A DNA stretch of 7,663 nucleotides from Pedobacter sp. (lineage in GTDB: Bacteria; Bacteroidota; Bacteroidia; Sphingobacteriales; Sphingobacteriaceae), in contig SEDG01000222.1 in NCBI GenBank assembly GCA_004295885.1, forward strand, positions 1-7,663, written 5' to 3'. Shown here in pieces: positions 1 through 6,591 of this stretch. The notes beneath the pieces were generated by a model. It saw only the letters and a program-made list of their open reading frames with translations, made no database searches and had not been told where the DNA came from. The first letter of the stretch is position 1. Each line of letters opens with the position of its first letter. A program made the translations under genes and the position numbers.

Positions 1-761
1 ATAAATGTCATCGCTCTAGTAAAAAATATATCAATAAAGTGGGTTCTACTACCAGCAAGCCAATCCATATTTTGCGTAGAATGGTGTATAGAATGGAAGC
101 GCCATAAAGCTACCCTTGTATGGAAAAAGCGATGTGCCCAATATTGAAATAAATCTGTGGTAAAGAAGGCGAGAAACAAACCTACAATAAATGGTAGCCC
201 CTGTATCCAAGTATGCAAACCCTCGAGGCCAGCCCACCCAAAAAAAAGAATAGCAGGTTTTTGCGTTACAATGCCGAAAAACTGAATAAAAAGATGGCTA
301 ATTACAAAGTAAGTTAAATCGGTTCTCCACTCTTCATGAAATTTTGTCTGAGATTTGTTTTTTGGAAAAAATAATTCTAATGGAACGAAAATGGCAACCA
401 TTAATAGCAAGTCTAATATCATCCAGTCTAAACCAAAGTGCCATGTGCTTTTCGCCACGTCTGTACCTTGTACAGTTAATGCGCCCAAAATAATTGCTAA
501 TCCAGTAATGGAAGAGCCAATCATGGCAAGCCCTATTTTTTTGCTGAGCAATAAACTTATTAAAGCAAAAAAGAACGAGGCAATTACCCCAAAAATCATC
601 AGCGCTTCTGCTATACTTTTGGTATAAACTTCTCTAAATTCTGGAGTCGTGAGTTGCTCTGGGTATTTGAAACAGAAGACGCTCAATAATACCAAAACGG
701 CCAAAAAGATAGAGATGTAACCGCTAATTGTACCTTGACCAACTTTTAATCGCTTAGACAT
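1..761 (-). CDS. Sterol desaturase / fatty acid hydroxylase family membrane protein (C-terminus outside window)
   Basis: Reading the minus strand from the ATG at 761 gives 253 open codons that run off the left edge, so the C-terminus is missing. The protein has several hydrophobic segments (about residues 14-31, 52-71, 76-95, 110-132, 150-165 and 190-201), followed by the histidine motifs of the fatty acid hydroxylase superfamily: HRFFH at 210-214 (HxxxH), HSIHH at 223-227 (HxxHH), then GSRTHFID around 237-244. In this family these histidines hold a di-iron centre that hydroxylates or desaturates a lipid at the membrane. The last histidine cluster would lie beyond the window. The first 100 or so residues, with extra membrane spans, precede the catalytic domain. 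The start is preceded by an A-rich leader without Shine-Dalgarno, normal for Bacteroidota. The substrate cannot be told from sequence. The family call is firm; the exact function is not. Confidence 0.85.
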   Translation of the reverse strand, partial: MSKRLKVGQGTISGYISIFLAVLVLLSVFCFKYPEQLTTPEFREVYTKSIAEALMIFGVIASFFFALISLLLSKKIGLAMIGSSITGLAIILGALTVQGTDVAKSTWHFGLDWMILDLLLMVAIFVPLELFFPKNKSQTKFHEEWRTDLTYFVISHLFIQFFGIVTQKPAILFFGWAGLEGLHTWIQGLPFIVGLFLAFFTTDLFQYWAHRFFHTRVALWRFHSIHHSTQNMDWLAGSRTHFIDIFFTRAMTF

Positions 762-819
762 ATTTTATATTTTGAGCTCAATAATACTTAAATTTTGGGG
801 CAACTTTTTTAGAAGATTT

Positions 820-827
820 CAAATTTA
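820..827 (-). promoter_or_regulatory. Candidate -7 box for the desaturase-family gene
   Basis: On the minus strand this reads TAAATTTG, a full match to the Bacteroidota -7 consensus TAnnTTTG. It would give a leader of roughly 50 nt before the ATG at 761. No TTG was found at the expected -33 distance, so this is only a candidate. Confidence 0.25.
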
Positions 828-923
828 ACTGTGAGTTATGGTAATTCTCGGGAATAGTTATTTCTTAAACAAATGCTTAAATTGTTGATGAAGAGTGTTG
901 CTGTTGTTCTTTAAAATTATCCC

Positions 924-931
924 TATTTTTG
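924..931 (+). promoter_or_regulatory. Candidate -7 box for the lpxK operon
   Basis: TATTTTTG matches the Bacteroidota -7 consensus TAnnTTTG, with a TTG at 904-906 (17 nt upstream, slightly short of the usual spacing). It ends only 8 nt before the lpxK ATG, so transcription from it would be leaderless or nearly so. The match could be chance in AT-rich DNA. Confidence 0.25.
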
Positions 932-939
932 AAACCTAA

Positions 940-1992
940 ATGATTAAATACCTACGCCTTTTCCTGCTGCCTTTTTCTGTAATTTATGGTTTTATCATCC
1001 TGATAAGGAATAAGCTATACGATTGGGGCATTTTTAAATCTACAAAATTCGATTTACCTGTAATTTGTATTGGTAATTTGGTGATTGGTGGCGCAGGAAA
1101 AACACCCACTACAGAATATTTAGTTAGGCTTTTGGCAGATTACAAAATGGCTATTTTAAGTAGGGGTTATGGCCGTGAAACAAAAGGTTTTTTATTGGCG
1201 GATGAAAACTCAACTGCAAAAACCATAGGCGATGAACCTATGCAATATTTTCGAAAATTTAAAGACATTACTGTTGCTGTTTGTGAGGATAGGGTTTTTG
1301 GTATTAATCAATTAAAAAATAATCACGATGTTATTTTGTTAGATGATGCTTATCAACATCGAGCTGTAAAAGCTGGATTTAATTTATTGCTTTTTGATTA
1401 TGCCAGCACCCAAAAATTTCAATTTTTGTTACCTGCAGGTAATTTAAGAGAGCCTTGGAGCAATTATAATAGAGCGCAAGCAGTACTGGTTACAAAAACA
1501 CCACTTCCATTAAATATGGTGGACCAAATTGAGGTACGAAGAAAAATAGACACTAGAATAGACCAGCGAATATCATTTTCATCTATTAAATATGGTAACC
1601 TCGTTCATTTGCATACCGATGAAACGGAAGAGATTACAGCTGGAAATGTTATTTTTCTTTTAACAGCAATTGCCAATCCAAAACCATTAGAGGGTTATTT
1701 AGCACAATTTTCTAAAGAAATTTTAAAGTTCGAATATCCCGACCATCATAATTTTAGCAGTGAAAATATTAATAACTTAATTACTGCGTTTTACAATCAT
1801 CCTGGTAAGCAAAAAATAATAATTACAACAGAAAAGGATAGTCAACGTTTATTAGACTATAATTTTGCAGATTTACTGCTAAATTTGCCGATATACTACC
1901 TGCCAATAGAAATAGAATTGGCGCCAAAAGATAAATTTACCTTTGATAAAAATATATTAGACTATGTTGCAAACCATAAAAGAATCAGTTGA
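940..1992 (+). CDS. lpxK: Tetraacyldisaccharide 4'-kinase (lipid A 4'-kinase)
   Basis: LpxK phosphorylates the 4' position of tetraacyldisaccharide 1-phosphate with ATP to make lipid IVA, at the inner face of the cytoplasmic membrane in the Raetz pathway. The 350-residue length fits the family. An N-terminal hydrophobic stretch (about residues 5-22) would dock the enzyme on the membrane. The P-loop is GGAGKTPT at 50-57, followed by SRGYGR (74-79), GDEP (97-100, the family's catalytic aspartate region), LLDDAYQHR (133-141, Walker B region), DHHNF (268-272, the conserved histidine motif) and TTEKD (296-300). All expected motifs are present, so the enzyme should be active. The start at 940 puts the membrane segment at the N-terminus as in relatives and follows an A-rich leader. 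The gene overlaps the next one by 29 nt, which argues for one transcript with the phosphorylase and porin genes. Confidence 0.95.
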   Translation: MIKYLRLFLLPFSVIYGFIILIRNKLYDWGIFKSTKFDLPVICIGNLVIGGAGKTPTTEYLVRLLADYKMAILSRGYGRETKGFLLADENSTAKTIGDEPMQYFRKFKDITVAVCEDRVFGINQLKNNHDVILLDDAYQHRAVKAGFNLLLFDYASTQKFQFLLPAGNLREPWSNYNRAQAVLVTKTPLPLNMVDQIEVRRKIDTRIDQRISFSSIKYGNLVHLHTDETEEITAGNVIFLLTAIANPKPLEGYLAQFSKEILKFEYPDHHNFSSENINNLITAFYNHPGKQKIIITTEKDSQRLLDYNFADLLLNLPIYYLPIEIELAPKDKFTFDKNILDYVANHKRIS

Positions 1993-2779
1993 GTATCTAA
2001 AACGTAAAATAGGCGAGTTTGAGCCTGAAGTTGGAATTGTATTAGGTACAGGGCTAGGTGGTTTAGTGAAAGATATTGAAGTTGTACATAGCATCATGTA
2101 TTCTAGTATTCCTAACTTTCCAATTTCTACTTTAGAATTTCACTCTGGGAAGTTAATCTTCGGTACCTTAAAAGGTAAAAAAGTAGTCGCCATGCAAGGC
2201 AGATTACACTACTACGAAGGTTATTCAATGCAACAAATTACTTTTCCAATAAGAGTATTGAATGCCTTGGGCATTAAAACCCTATTTGTTTCTAATGCTG
2301 CAGGCTCATTGAATCCAGCATTTAAAAAAGGTGATTTGATGATTATTAATGACCACATCAATTTGCAACCAGAAAGCCCGCTTCGTGGTTTAAATGATTC
2401 AGATTTAGGTCCTCGTTTTCCAGATATGAGCCAACCTTATAATCGTAACTTAATAGCCGAAGGATTAAAAATTGCCAAAGCAGAGAATATAACTTGCCAC
2501 CAAGGCGTTTACTGTGCTGTAACTGGCCCAAATTTAGAAACCAAGGCAGAGTACAAGTATTTAAGAATCATTGGTGGAGATGCAGTTGGAATGAGCACTG
2601 TACCAGAAGTCATCGTAGCAAACCACATGGGATTACCAGTTTTTGCTATTTCGGTTTTAACCGATGAAGGTTTTCCTGAAGACTTACAGCCATTTAATTT
2701 AGAAGAGATCCTAGAAACTGCCGCACAAGCAGAACCAAAAATGACACAAATCCTTAGCCAGCTTATTGCTACATTATAA
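1964..2779 (+). CDS. punA: Purine nucleoside phosphorylase, trimeric (PNP/MTAP) type
   Basis: A 271-residue cytoplasmic salvage enzyme that splits purine nucleosides with phosphate into free base and (deoxy)ribose 1-phosphate. Visible family motifs are GIVLGTGLGG (24-33, phosphate loop), FHSGKL (59-64), MQGRLHYYEGY (77-87, phosphate and sugar binding), SNAAGSLNP (110-118), GPNLETKAEY (188-197) and AVGMSTVPEV (207-216). With human PNP as reference, Glu201 and Met219 fall at E192 and M210 (offset 9); the base-recognising Asn243 then falls at D234 in VLTD. Asp here is the methylthioadenosine phosphorylase-like state and raises the chance that 6-amino purines are accepted. The ATG lies inside the 3' end of lpxK. 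An N-terminus beginning MLQTIKESVEYL looks natural for the family, which supports this start. Substrate preference is open. Confidence 0.92.
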   Translation: MLQTIKESVEYLKRKIGEFEPEVGIVLGTGLGGLVKDIEVVHSIMYSSIPNFPISTLEFHSGKLIFGTLKGKKVVAMQGRLHYYEGYSMQQITFPIRVLNALGIKTLFVSNAAGSLNPAFKKGDLMIINDHINLQPESPLRGLNDSDLGPRFPDMSQPYNRNLIAEGLKIAKAENITCHQGVYCAVTGPNLETKAEYKYLRIIGGDAVGMSTVPEVIVANHMGLPVFAISVLTDEGFPEDLQPFNLEEILETAAQAEPKMTQILSQLIATL

Positions 2780-4749
2780 TGCGTAAAATAATTGCATCCA
2801 TCACATTTTGTCTTTTGGTTTTTTGCTTTGCAAACTCTTTTGCGCAAGATTTAAAAACTAACATCAATAACAACAAAGACTTAGATTCCTTAAGGAAAAA
2901 GGAAGAAGGTGGTGCAGATTCTGTAGTTTTTAATTCGAAATTTGTTAGGTACACTTCTTATAAATTGACTAAAGATAGCATCAGGACAATTCCTATAGAT
3001 ACTGGTTTAACGGGAATACAGAATTTTAGCCCAATTGCGCAGCCTCGCAAACCAATTGTAGGGACTGGACTATTAGGTTTAGCAGCAACATCAATGTTAT
3101 TCGAGCCCTCAAGAACAATAGGGTTCGACGCGGGGTTTCATGCTCTAGATTTTTATATCTTAAATCATGACGACATTAGATTTTATCAAGCTCGATCGCC
3201 ATTTACACGATTATATTATGTAAGTGGTTCTGATAAAGAGCAAGTTTTGCAGCTTTTGCATACCCAAAACATCAAGAAAAACTGGAATGCAGGAGCTCAG
3301 TTTAATCGAATAGGAGCAAATGGAGATTATTTTCATCAAAGAGGAGACGATTTAAATGCTTCAGTTTTTACATGGTATCAATCTACAAACAAACGATATA
3401 ACCTTTGGGCCGATGCTGTTTTCAATACCATGAAAGCGCAAGAAAATGGCTCCATTTTGAAAGATGATATTTTTGAGCCTTCAGGAGCAACATTGGTAGA
3501 TAAATTGGCAGAACCTACGCGACTAAGAACCGCCAAGCAATTATTTAGAAAAACATCCCTGATGTTAAAACAAACTTATTTTGTGGGCAGAATAGACAGT
3601 ACGGGTGTAAACACAGCTCAGAATATATTACCTACAAACAAGATAACCTATACATTAACTTATACAAAAGACGCTTATTCATTTAAAAAAGACGAGGATG
3701 ATGCTTATCATGTTTTGCCAAAAGGCTTAGTTGATTCTCTTTTCACTAACGACTCAACCAACGTGATGCACGTACAAAATGAATTTATTTATAGTTTCTT
3801 TTTACGAGCAAAAGGTATTTCATTTATCAAGAATGAATTAAAAATTGATGCAGGTATTAGACATGATTTTTACGATTTTAAACAATATGGATTGTTAAGA
3901 AATCCAATCCAAGGGCAAGCAGACACTGCCAAATATTACGACCGTACCTCAGCATTTCAGAACATCACCTTGTTGGGAACTTTAGGTTATAGATTTAGTA
4001 ATCGATTAGATTTAAATTTAGATGTTCAACAGATTTTTCAAGGAGAAAATGCTGGCGATTTTATGTACGAAGCCAAGAGTAATCTTTTACTAAGCAATAA
4101 ATTTGGTAGAATTATTTTAGGTGCTTATCTGCAGAGTAAATCACCAGAAGAGGTTTTTAGAAAATACTATGGAAATCACTACAGATGGGATTTTACAAAT
4201 AGATTGGATAGTACATTAGATAGAACAAAAACTGTAAGTGCGTCTTTCGGTTATGTGAATGATAAGTACAAGTTCGATGCTTCAGTAAATTATTATCTAA
4301 TTACCGATTATCTGTACTTCGCTCAAGAGGGGAAAAATGGTATCAGACCTAAACAAGCCAGTGGAGATATCAATTTACTTAAAATAAGTATAGGTAAGAA
4401 GTTTACTTACAAAAGCTTTCACCTAGATGCTTATGTGGTTTATCAAAAAACTGACAGCAAGAATATCTTGAGAACTCCAGAAGTTTACACTTTCAATAGT
4501 CTGTACAAAGACCAAACCTTCTTTAGGGTGTTTAAAACGCAAATAGGTATCGACGTGAGGTATAACACGCCTTATAACAATCTTTCTTACTCTCCGGCAG
4601 CAAGCCAATTTTACAATGGTGATGCTATCGCTATGGGAACAAAGCCTGTTGTTGATGTTTGGGTTAAAGCAGGGTTGCGCAGGGCGAATTTATTCTTAAA
4701 ATACGACTATGTTAATCAGGGATTGTTTAACGGAGGACGATTAACGTAA
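2779..4749 (+). CDS. Putative outer-membrane porin (Porin_10-like), possibly lacking its last strand
   Basis: A 656-residue exported beta-barrel protein. Residues 1-22 form a signal peptide (positive MRK, hydrophobic core, cleavage likely after SFA before Q23). After a polar linker, the rest is rich in alternating hydrophobic/polar, aromatic-containing strands such as RLDLNLDVQQIF, KFDASVNYYL and RANLFLKYDYV, typical of a barrel. It matches my memory of the Bacteroidota 'putative porin' family that follows lpxK and PNP-type genes, and would allow diffusion of small solutes across the outer membrane. The ATG overlaps the phosphorylase stop as TAATG, indicating translational coupling. Oddity: the chain stops at LFNGGRLT, without the C-terminal strand ending in an aromatic residue that barrel insertion normally uses. 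The stop lies directly beside the repeat element at 4751-4825. Solute specificity is unknown. Confidence 0.82.
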   Translation: MRKIIASITFCLLVFCFANSFAQDLKTNINNNKDLDSLRKKEEGGADSVVFNSKFVRYTSYKLTKDSIRTIPIDTGLTGIQNFSPIAQPRKPIVGTGLLGLAATSMLFEPSRTIGFDAGFHALDFYILNHDDIRFYQARSPFTRLYYVSGSDKEQVLQLLHTQNIKKNWNAGAQFNRIGANGDYFHQRGDDLNASVFTWYQSTNKRYNLWADAVFNTMKAQENGSILKDDIFEPSGATLVDKLAEPTRLRTAKQLFRKTSLMLKQTYFVGRIDSTGVNTAQNILPTNKITYTLTYTKDAYSFKKDEDDAYHVLPKGLVDSLFTNDSTNVMHVQNEFIYSFFLRAKGISFIKNELKIDAGIRHDFYDFKQYGLLRNPIQGQADTAKYYDRTSAFQNITLLGTLGYRFSNRLDLNLDVQQIFQGENAGDFMYEAKSNLLLSNKFGRIILGAYLQSKSPEEVFRKYYGNHYRWDFTNRLDSTLDRTKTVSASFGYVNDKYKFDASVNYYLITDYLYFAQEGKNGIRPKQASGDINLLKISIGKKFTYKSFHLDAYVVYQKTDSKNILRTPEVYTFNSLYKDQTFFRVFKTQIGIDVRYNTPYNNLSYSPAASQFYNGDAIAMGTKPVVDVWVKAGLRRANLFLKYDYVNQGLFNGGRLT

Positions 4750-4750
4750 G

Positions 4751-4825
4751 AGAGTCGGTAGTCTACAGTCGGTAGTCTTGAGTATATTGTAACTCAAGAC
4801 TGCTGACTCGGAACTCAAAACTAAG
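4751..4825. repeat. Heptamer-periodic inverted repeat between convergent genes
   Basis: The left arm (4751-4785) reads as five consecutive 7-mers: AGAGTCG, GTAGTCT, ACAGTCG, GTAGTCT, TGAGTAT. The right arm (4791-4825) reads as five 7-mers of the opposite sense: AACTCAA, GACTGCT, GACTCGG, AACTCAA, AACTAAG. As RNA, 4767-4783 pairs with 4792-4808 over 17 positions (15 Watson-Crick, two G-U) around an 8-nt loop. The element occupies the whole gap from just after the porin stop to the stop of the minus-strand gene. It may act as a bidirectional terminator, though no clear T-tract follows. Confidence 0.75.
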
Positions 4826-5918
4826 TCTTCTGTGGTTTCTTCTTCGCGGCAGGAAATAAAACATTATTTAGTATCAATCGATAACCTGCAGAATTTGGAT
4901 GTAAACTTAAATCTGTAGGTGGGTCGTTTACTTGATGTTGGTAATCTTCTGGGTCGTGGCCGCCATAAAACGTAAATTGTCCTTTTCCTATCTCACCGTG
5001 TAAATAGCGAACTTCATTGCCACCTTTATTTTCTCCCAAAACCGTAACGTTAGGTTTAACCAAATTCTTTTTAAAAGCAGTGGTTTGCCCCATAAAACCC
5101 TTAATCACTTTATCGTGGTCTTGAGTGAGCATGGTAGGCACTAAATCCCATTTTGCAGAGAAATCAAACAAGGTAAAATAATCATTGCTTTCATTAAAAT
5201 TTCTGGTTTGGGTAGCGTCGATATCAGAAAATTCATAACGTTCAGGATTCATATCTAGCTTAAAATCCTTAAAGGCAACACTTTTACTATAATCTAATTT
5301 TTGTTGTGCATTGGCATCCGTGCCATCTCCATCAAACATACTTTCTGCAATGTCAACGCCTTCTGCAGCGAGTGCGATATCAAAGCTATCTGTTCCAGAA
5401 CACATGGCGAAAAGAAAGCCTCCGCCAGCACAAAACTCTTTAATATGTTTAGCTACTGCCAATTTCATTTCAGAAACTTTTTTAAATCCGTTTCTTTTCG
5501 CCGCTGCTTCTTGATATTTCACATCTTCGCGGTACCAAGTTGCGTTTCTAAAAGAACTCCAAAAGCGTCCATACTGGCCAGTAAAATCCTCGTGGTGTAA
5601 GTGCAGCCAATCGTAACTGGTTAACTTGTCTTTTAAAATTTCATCATCGTAGATAATGTCATAAGGAATTTCGGCGTAAGTTAATACCAAGGTTACGGCA
5701 TCATCCCATGGTAACTTGCTTTTTGGAGAATAAACGGCAATTTTTGGGGTTTTCTCCAGCTTTACCATCTCCATATTTACATCTGGATTATTGATTTCAT
5801 TTAAAATCGCATTCACTTTGCCATCGGCTAAAATTTCATAAGAAACGCCGCGAATCTTACACTCGTCCTCCACAACTTTAGCATATTTAACTAAAAATGT
5901 ATATTTTTTGCAGCCCAT
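4821..5918 (-). CDS. Bacteroidota protein commonly labelled 'asparagine synthetase B'; function unknown, GATase-like fold suspected
   Basis: A 365-residue protein that I recognise as the Bacteroidota family usually annotated 'asparagine synthetase B'. The sequence does not support that name: there is no N-terminal catalytic Cys2 glutaminase domain, and CSGTDSFD (173-180) only superficially resembles the SGGxDS pyrophosphate loop. What is visible is a beta strand KIAVYSP (59-65), WDDAVTLVLTYAEIPYDIIYD (71-91), YDWLHLHHEDFTGQYGRFW (102-120), a glycine-rich turn and strand GGGFLFAMCSG (165-175) resembling the nucleophile elbow of class I glutamine amidotransferase / ThuA-like folds, and FYGGHDPEDYQHQ (317-329). 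Cys173 and the histidines 107, 109 and 321 are candidates for an active site; this is inference. No signal peptide is seen and an in-frame TAA directly precedes the ATG. Homology seems to begin only near residue 8 and remembered relatives have a longer, secreted N-terminus, so it may be truncated. Confidence 0.7.
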   Translation of the reverse strand: MGCKKYTFLVKYAKVVEDECKIRGVSYEILADGKVNAILNEINNPDVNMEMVKLEKTPKIAVYSPKSKLPWDDAVTLVLTYAEIPYDIIYDDEILKDKLTSYDWLHLHHEDFTGQYGRFWSSFRNATWYREDVKYQEAAAKRNGFKKVSEMKLAVAKHIKEFCAGGGFLFAMCSGTDSFDIALAAEGVDIAESMFDGDGTDANAQQKLDYSKSVAFKDFKLDMNPERYEFSDIDATQTRNFNESNDYFTLFDFSAKWDLVPTMLTQDHDKVIKGFMGQTTAFKKNLVKPNVTVLGENKGGNEVRYLHGEIGKGQFTFYGGHDPEDYQHQVNDPPTDLSLHPNSAGYRLILNNVLFPAAKKKPQKT

Positions 5919-6010
5919 TTAAAAATATTTACGTTCTTTAAAACGTTAAATTAAAGCAATTGATATAGATTTATAATTTCTTGACAGGAAATATACCTTA
6001 ATACTATAGC

Positions 6011-6058
6011 TAATCGTTTCTAATTGTTAAATTTGCTCCCCGCAAACAAGAACGATTA
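6011..6058. promoter_or_regulatory. Inverted repeat in the divergent intergenic region
   Basis: TAATCGTT (6011-6018) and AACGATTA (6051-6058) form a perfect 8-bp inverted repeat around 32 nt. Inside lies a small hairpin, TTTGC (6032-6036) / GCAAA (6042-6046), overlapping the candidate -7 box of the cyclophilin gene. The position suits an operator between divergent genes, but an 8-bp palindrome in AT-rich DNA could be chance. Confidence 0.25.
6028..6035 (+). promoter_or_regulatory. Candidate -7 box for the cyclophilin gene
   Basis: TAAATTTG is a full match to TAnnTTTG, about 90 nt upstream of the cyclophilin ATG. No TTG lies at the expected -33 spacing; a TTGACA at 5981-5986 is too far away to pair with it. 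It is a candidate only. Confidence 0.3.
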
Positions 6059-6126
6059 ACATTAAGTTGATGAAATAAAGTGCAGGTTTGTAGTCTTAAA
6101 AACATTTCAAAGAAAAAAAATATACA

Positions 6127-6585
6127 ATGAGTAAAGCAATAATAAAAACCGAAAAAGGTGACATGACTGTTGAGTTTTATGATAATGATGCTCCTAAAGC
6201 AGTTGCCAATTTTAAAAAATTAGCTAGCGAAGGCTTTTATGACGGAATCGCGTTTCACCGTGTAATTCCTAATTTTATGGTTCAAGGTGGTTGTCCTAAC
6301 TCTAAAGATGGTGCAACTGGTATGGCTGGTACTGGTGGTCCTGGTTACAAAATTGATTGTGAAACAAGTGGTGGAAACCAATATCATGATCGTGGTGTTT
6401 TATCTATGGCGCATGCTGGTAGAAACACTGGTGGAAGTCAGTTCTTTATCTGCCATAGCAGAGCTAACACAGCACACTTAGATGGTGTACATACTGTTTT
6501 TGGTAAGGTGATAGAAAATGTAGATATTGTAGACGATATTAGACAAGGTGATAAAATCTTGACTGTTGAAGTTTTAGAAGATTAA
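6127..6585 (+). CDS. Peptidyl-prolyl cis-trans isomerase, cyclophilin type (cytoplasmic)
   Basis: A 152-residue single-domain cyclophilin that speeds cis/trans isomerisation of X-Pro bonds during protein folding. The active-site residues of human CypA are present: Arg55, Phe60 and Gln63 correspond to R45, F50 and Q53 in FHRVIPNFMVQGG (43-55); Gln111 and Phe113 to Q105 and F107 in GSQFFI; and His126 to H122 in HLDGVHTVFG (117-126). The tryptophan of CypA that contacts cyclosporin (Trp121) is replaced by H117, so drug sensitivity is probably low. There is no signal peptide or lipobox, so the enzyme should stay in the cytoplasm. The start follows an A-rich leader, as is usual in this phylum. The gene is divergent from the 4821-5918 gene and is followed in the same direction by the DUF5606 gene. 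Confidence 0.95.
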   Translation: MSKAIIKTEKGDMTVEFYDNDAPKAVANFKKLASEGFYDGIAFHRVIPNFMVQGGCPNSKDGATGMAGTGGPGYKIDCETSGGNQYHDRGVLSMAHAGRNTGGSQFFICHSRANTAHLDGVHTVFGKVIENVDIVDDIRQGDKILTVEVLED

Positions 6586-6591
6586 TAAATA

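Noticed and set aside
49..237. Minus-strand 62-residue open frame
   Set aside because: It lies inside the desaturase-family gene in another frame; the real frame carries the HRFFH and HSIHH motifs.
355..627. Plus-strand 90-residue open frame
   Set aside because: It is antisense to the desaturase-family gene and has no family features.
2509..2954. Two minus-strand open frames over the phosphorylase and porin genes
   Set aside because: Antisense shadows of well-supported coding regions, with no recognisable motif or leader.
4423..4608. Minus-strand 61-residue open frame
   Set aside because: Antisense to the porin; no independent support.
4751..4825. Insertion sequence remnant or transposon end
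   Set aside because: No transposase remnant and no clear target-site duplication; the heptamer periodicity explains the inverted repeat better.
5380..5410. ATP-pyrophosphatase loop of a true asparagine synthetase (CSGTDSFD)
   Set aside because: The loop lacks the second glycine of SGGxDS, and the rest of the synthetase domain and the glutaminase domain are absent.
5301..5600. Two overlapping plus-strand open frames
   Set aside because: Antisense shadows of the 4821-5918 gene.
5981..6009. Sigma70-like TTGACA promoter for the cyclophilin gene
   Set aside because: No good TATAAT at 16-18 nt spacing, and Bacteroidota promoters normally use TTG/TAnnTTTG.
6287..6481. Plus-strand 64-residue frame inside the cyclophilin gene
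   Set aside because: Out-of-frame shadow caused by repeated Gly/Val codons.
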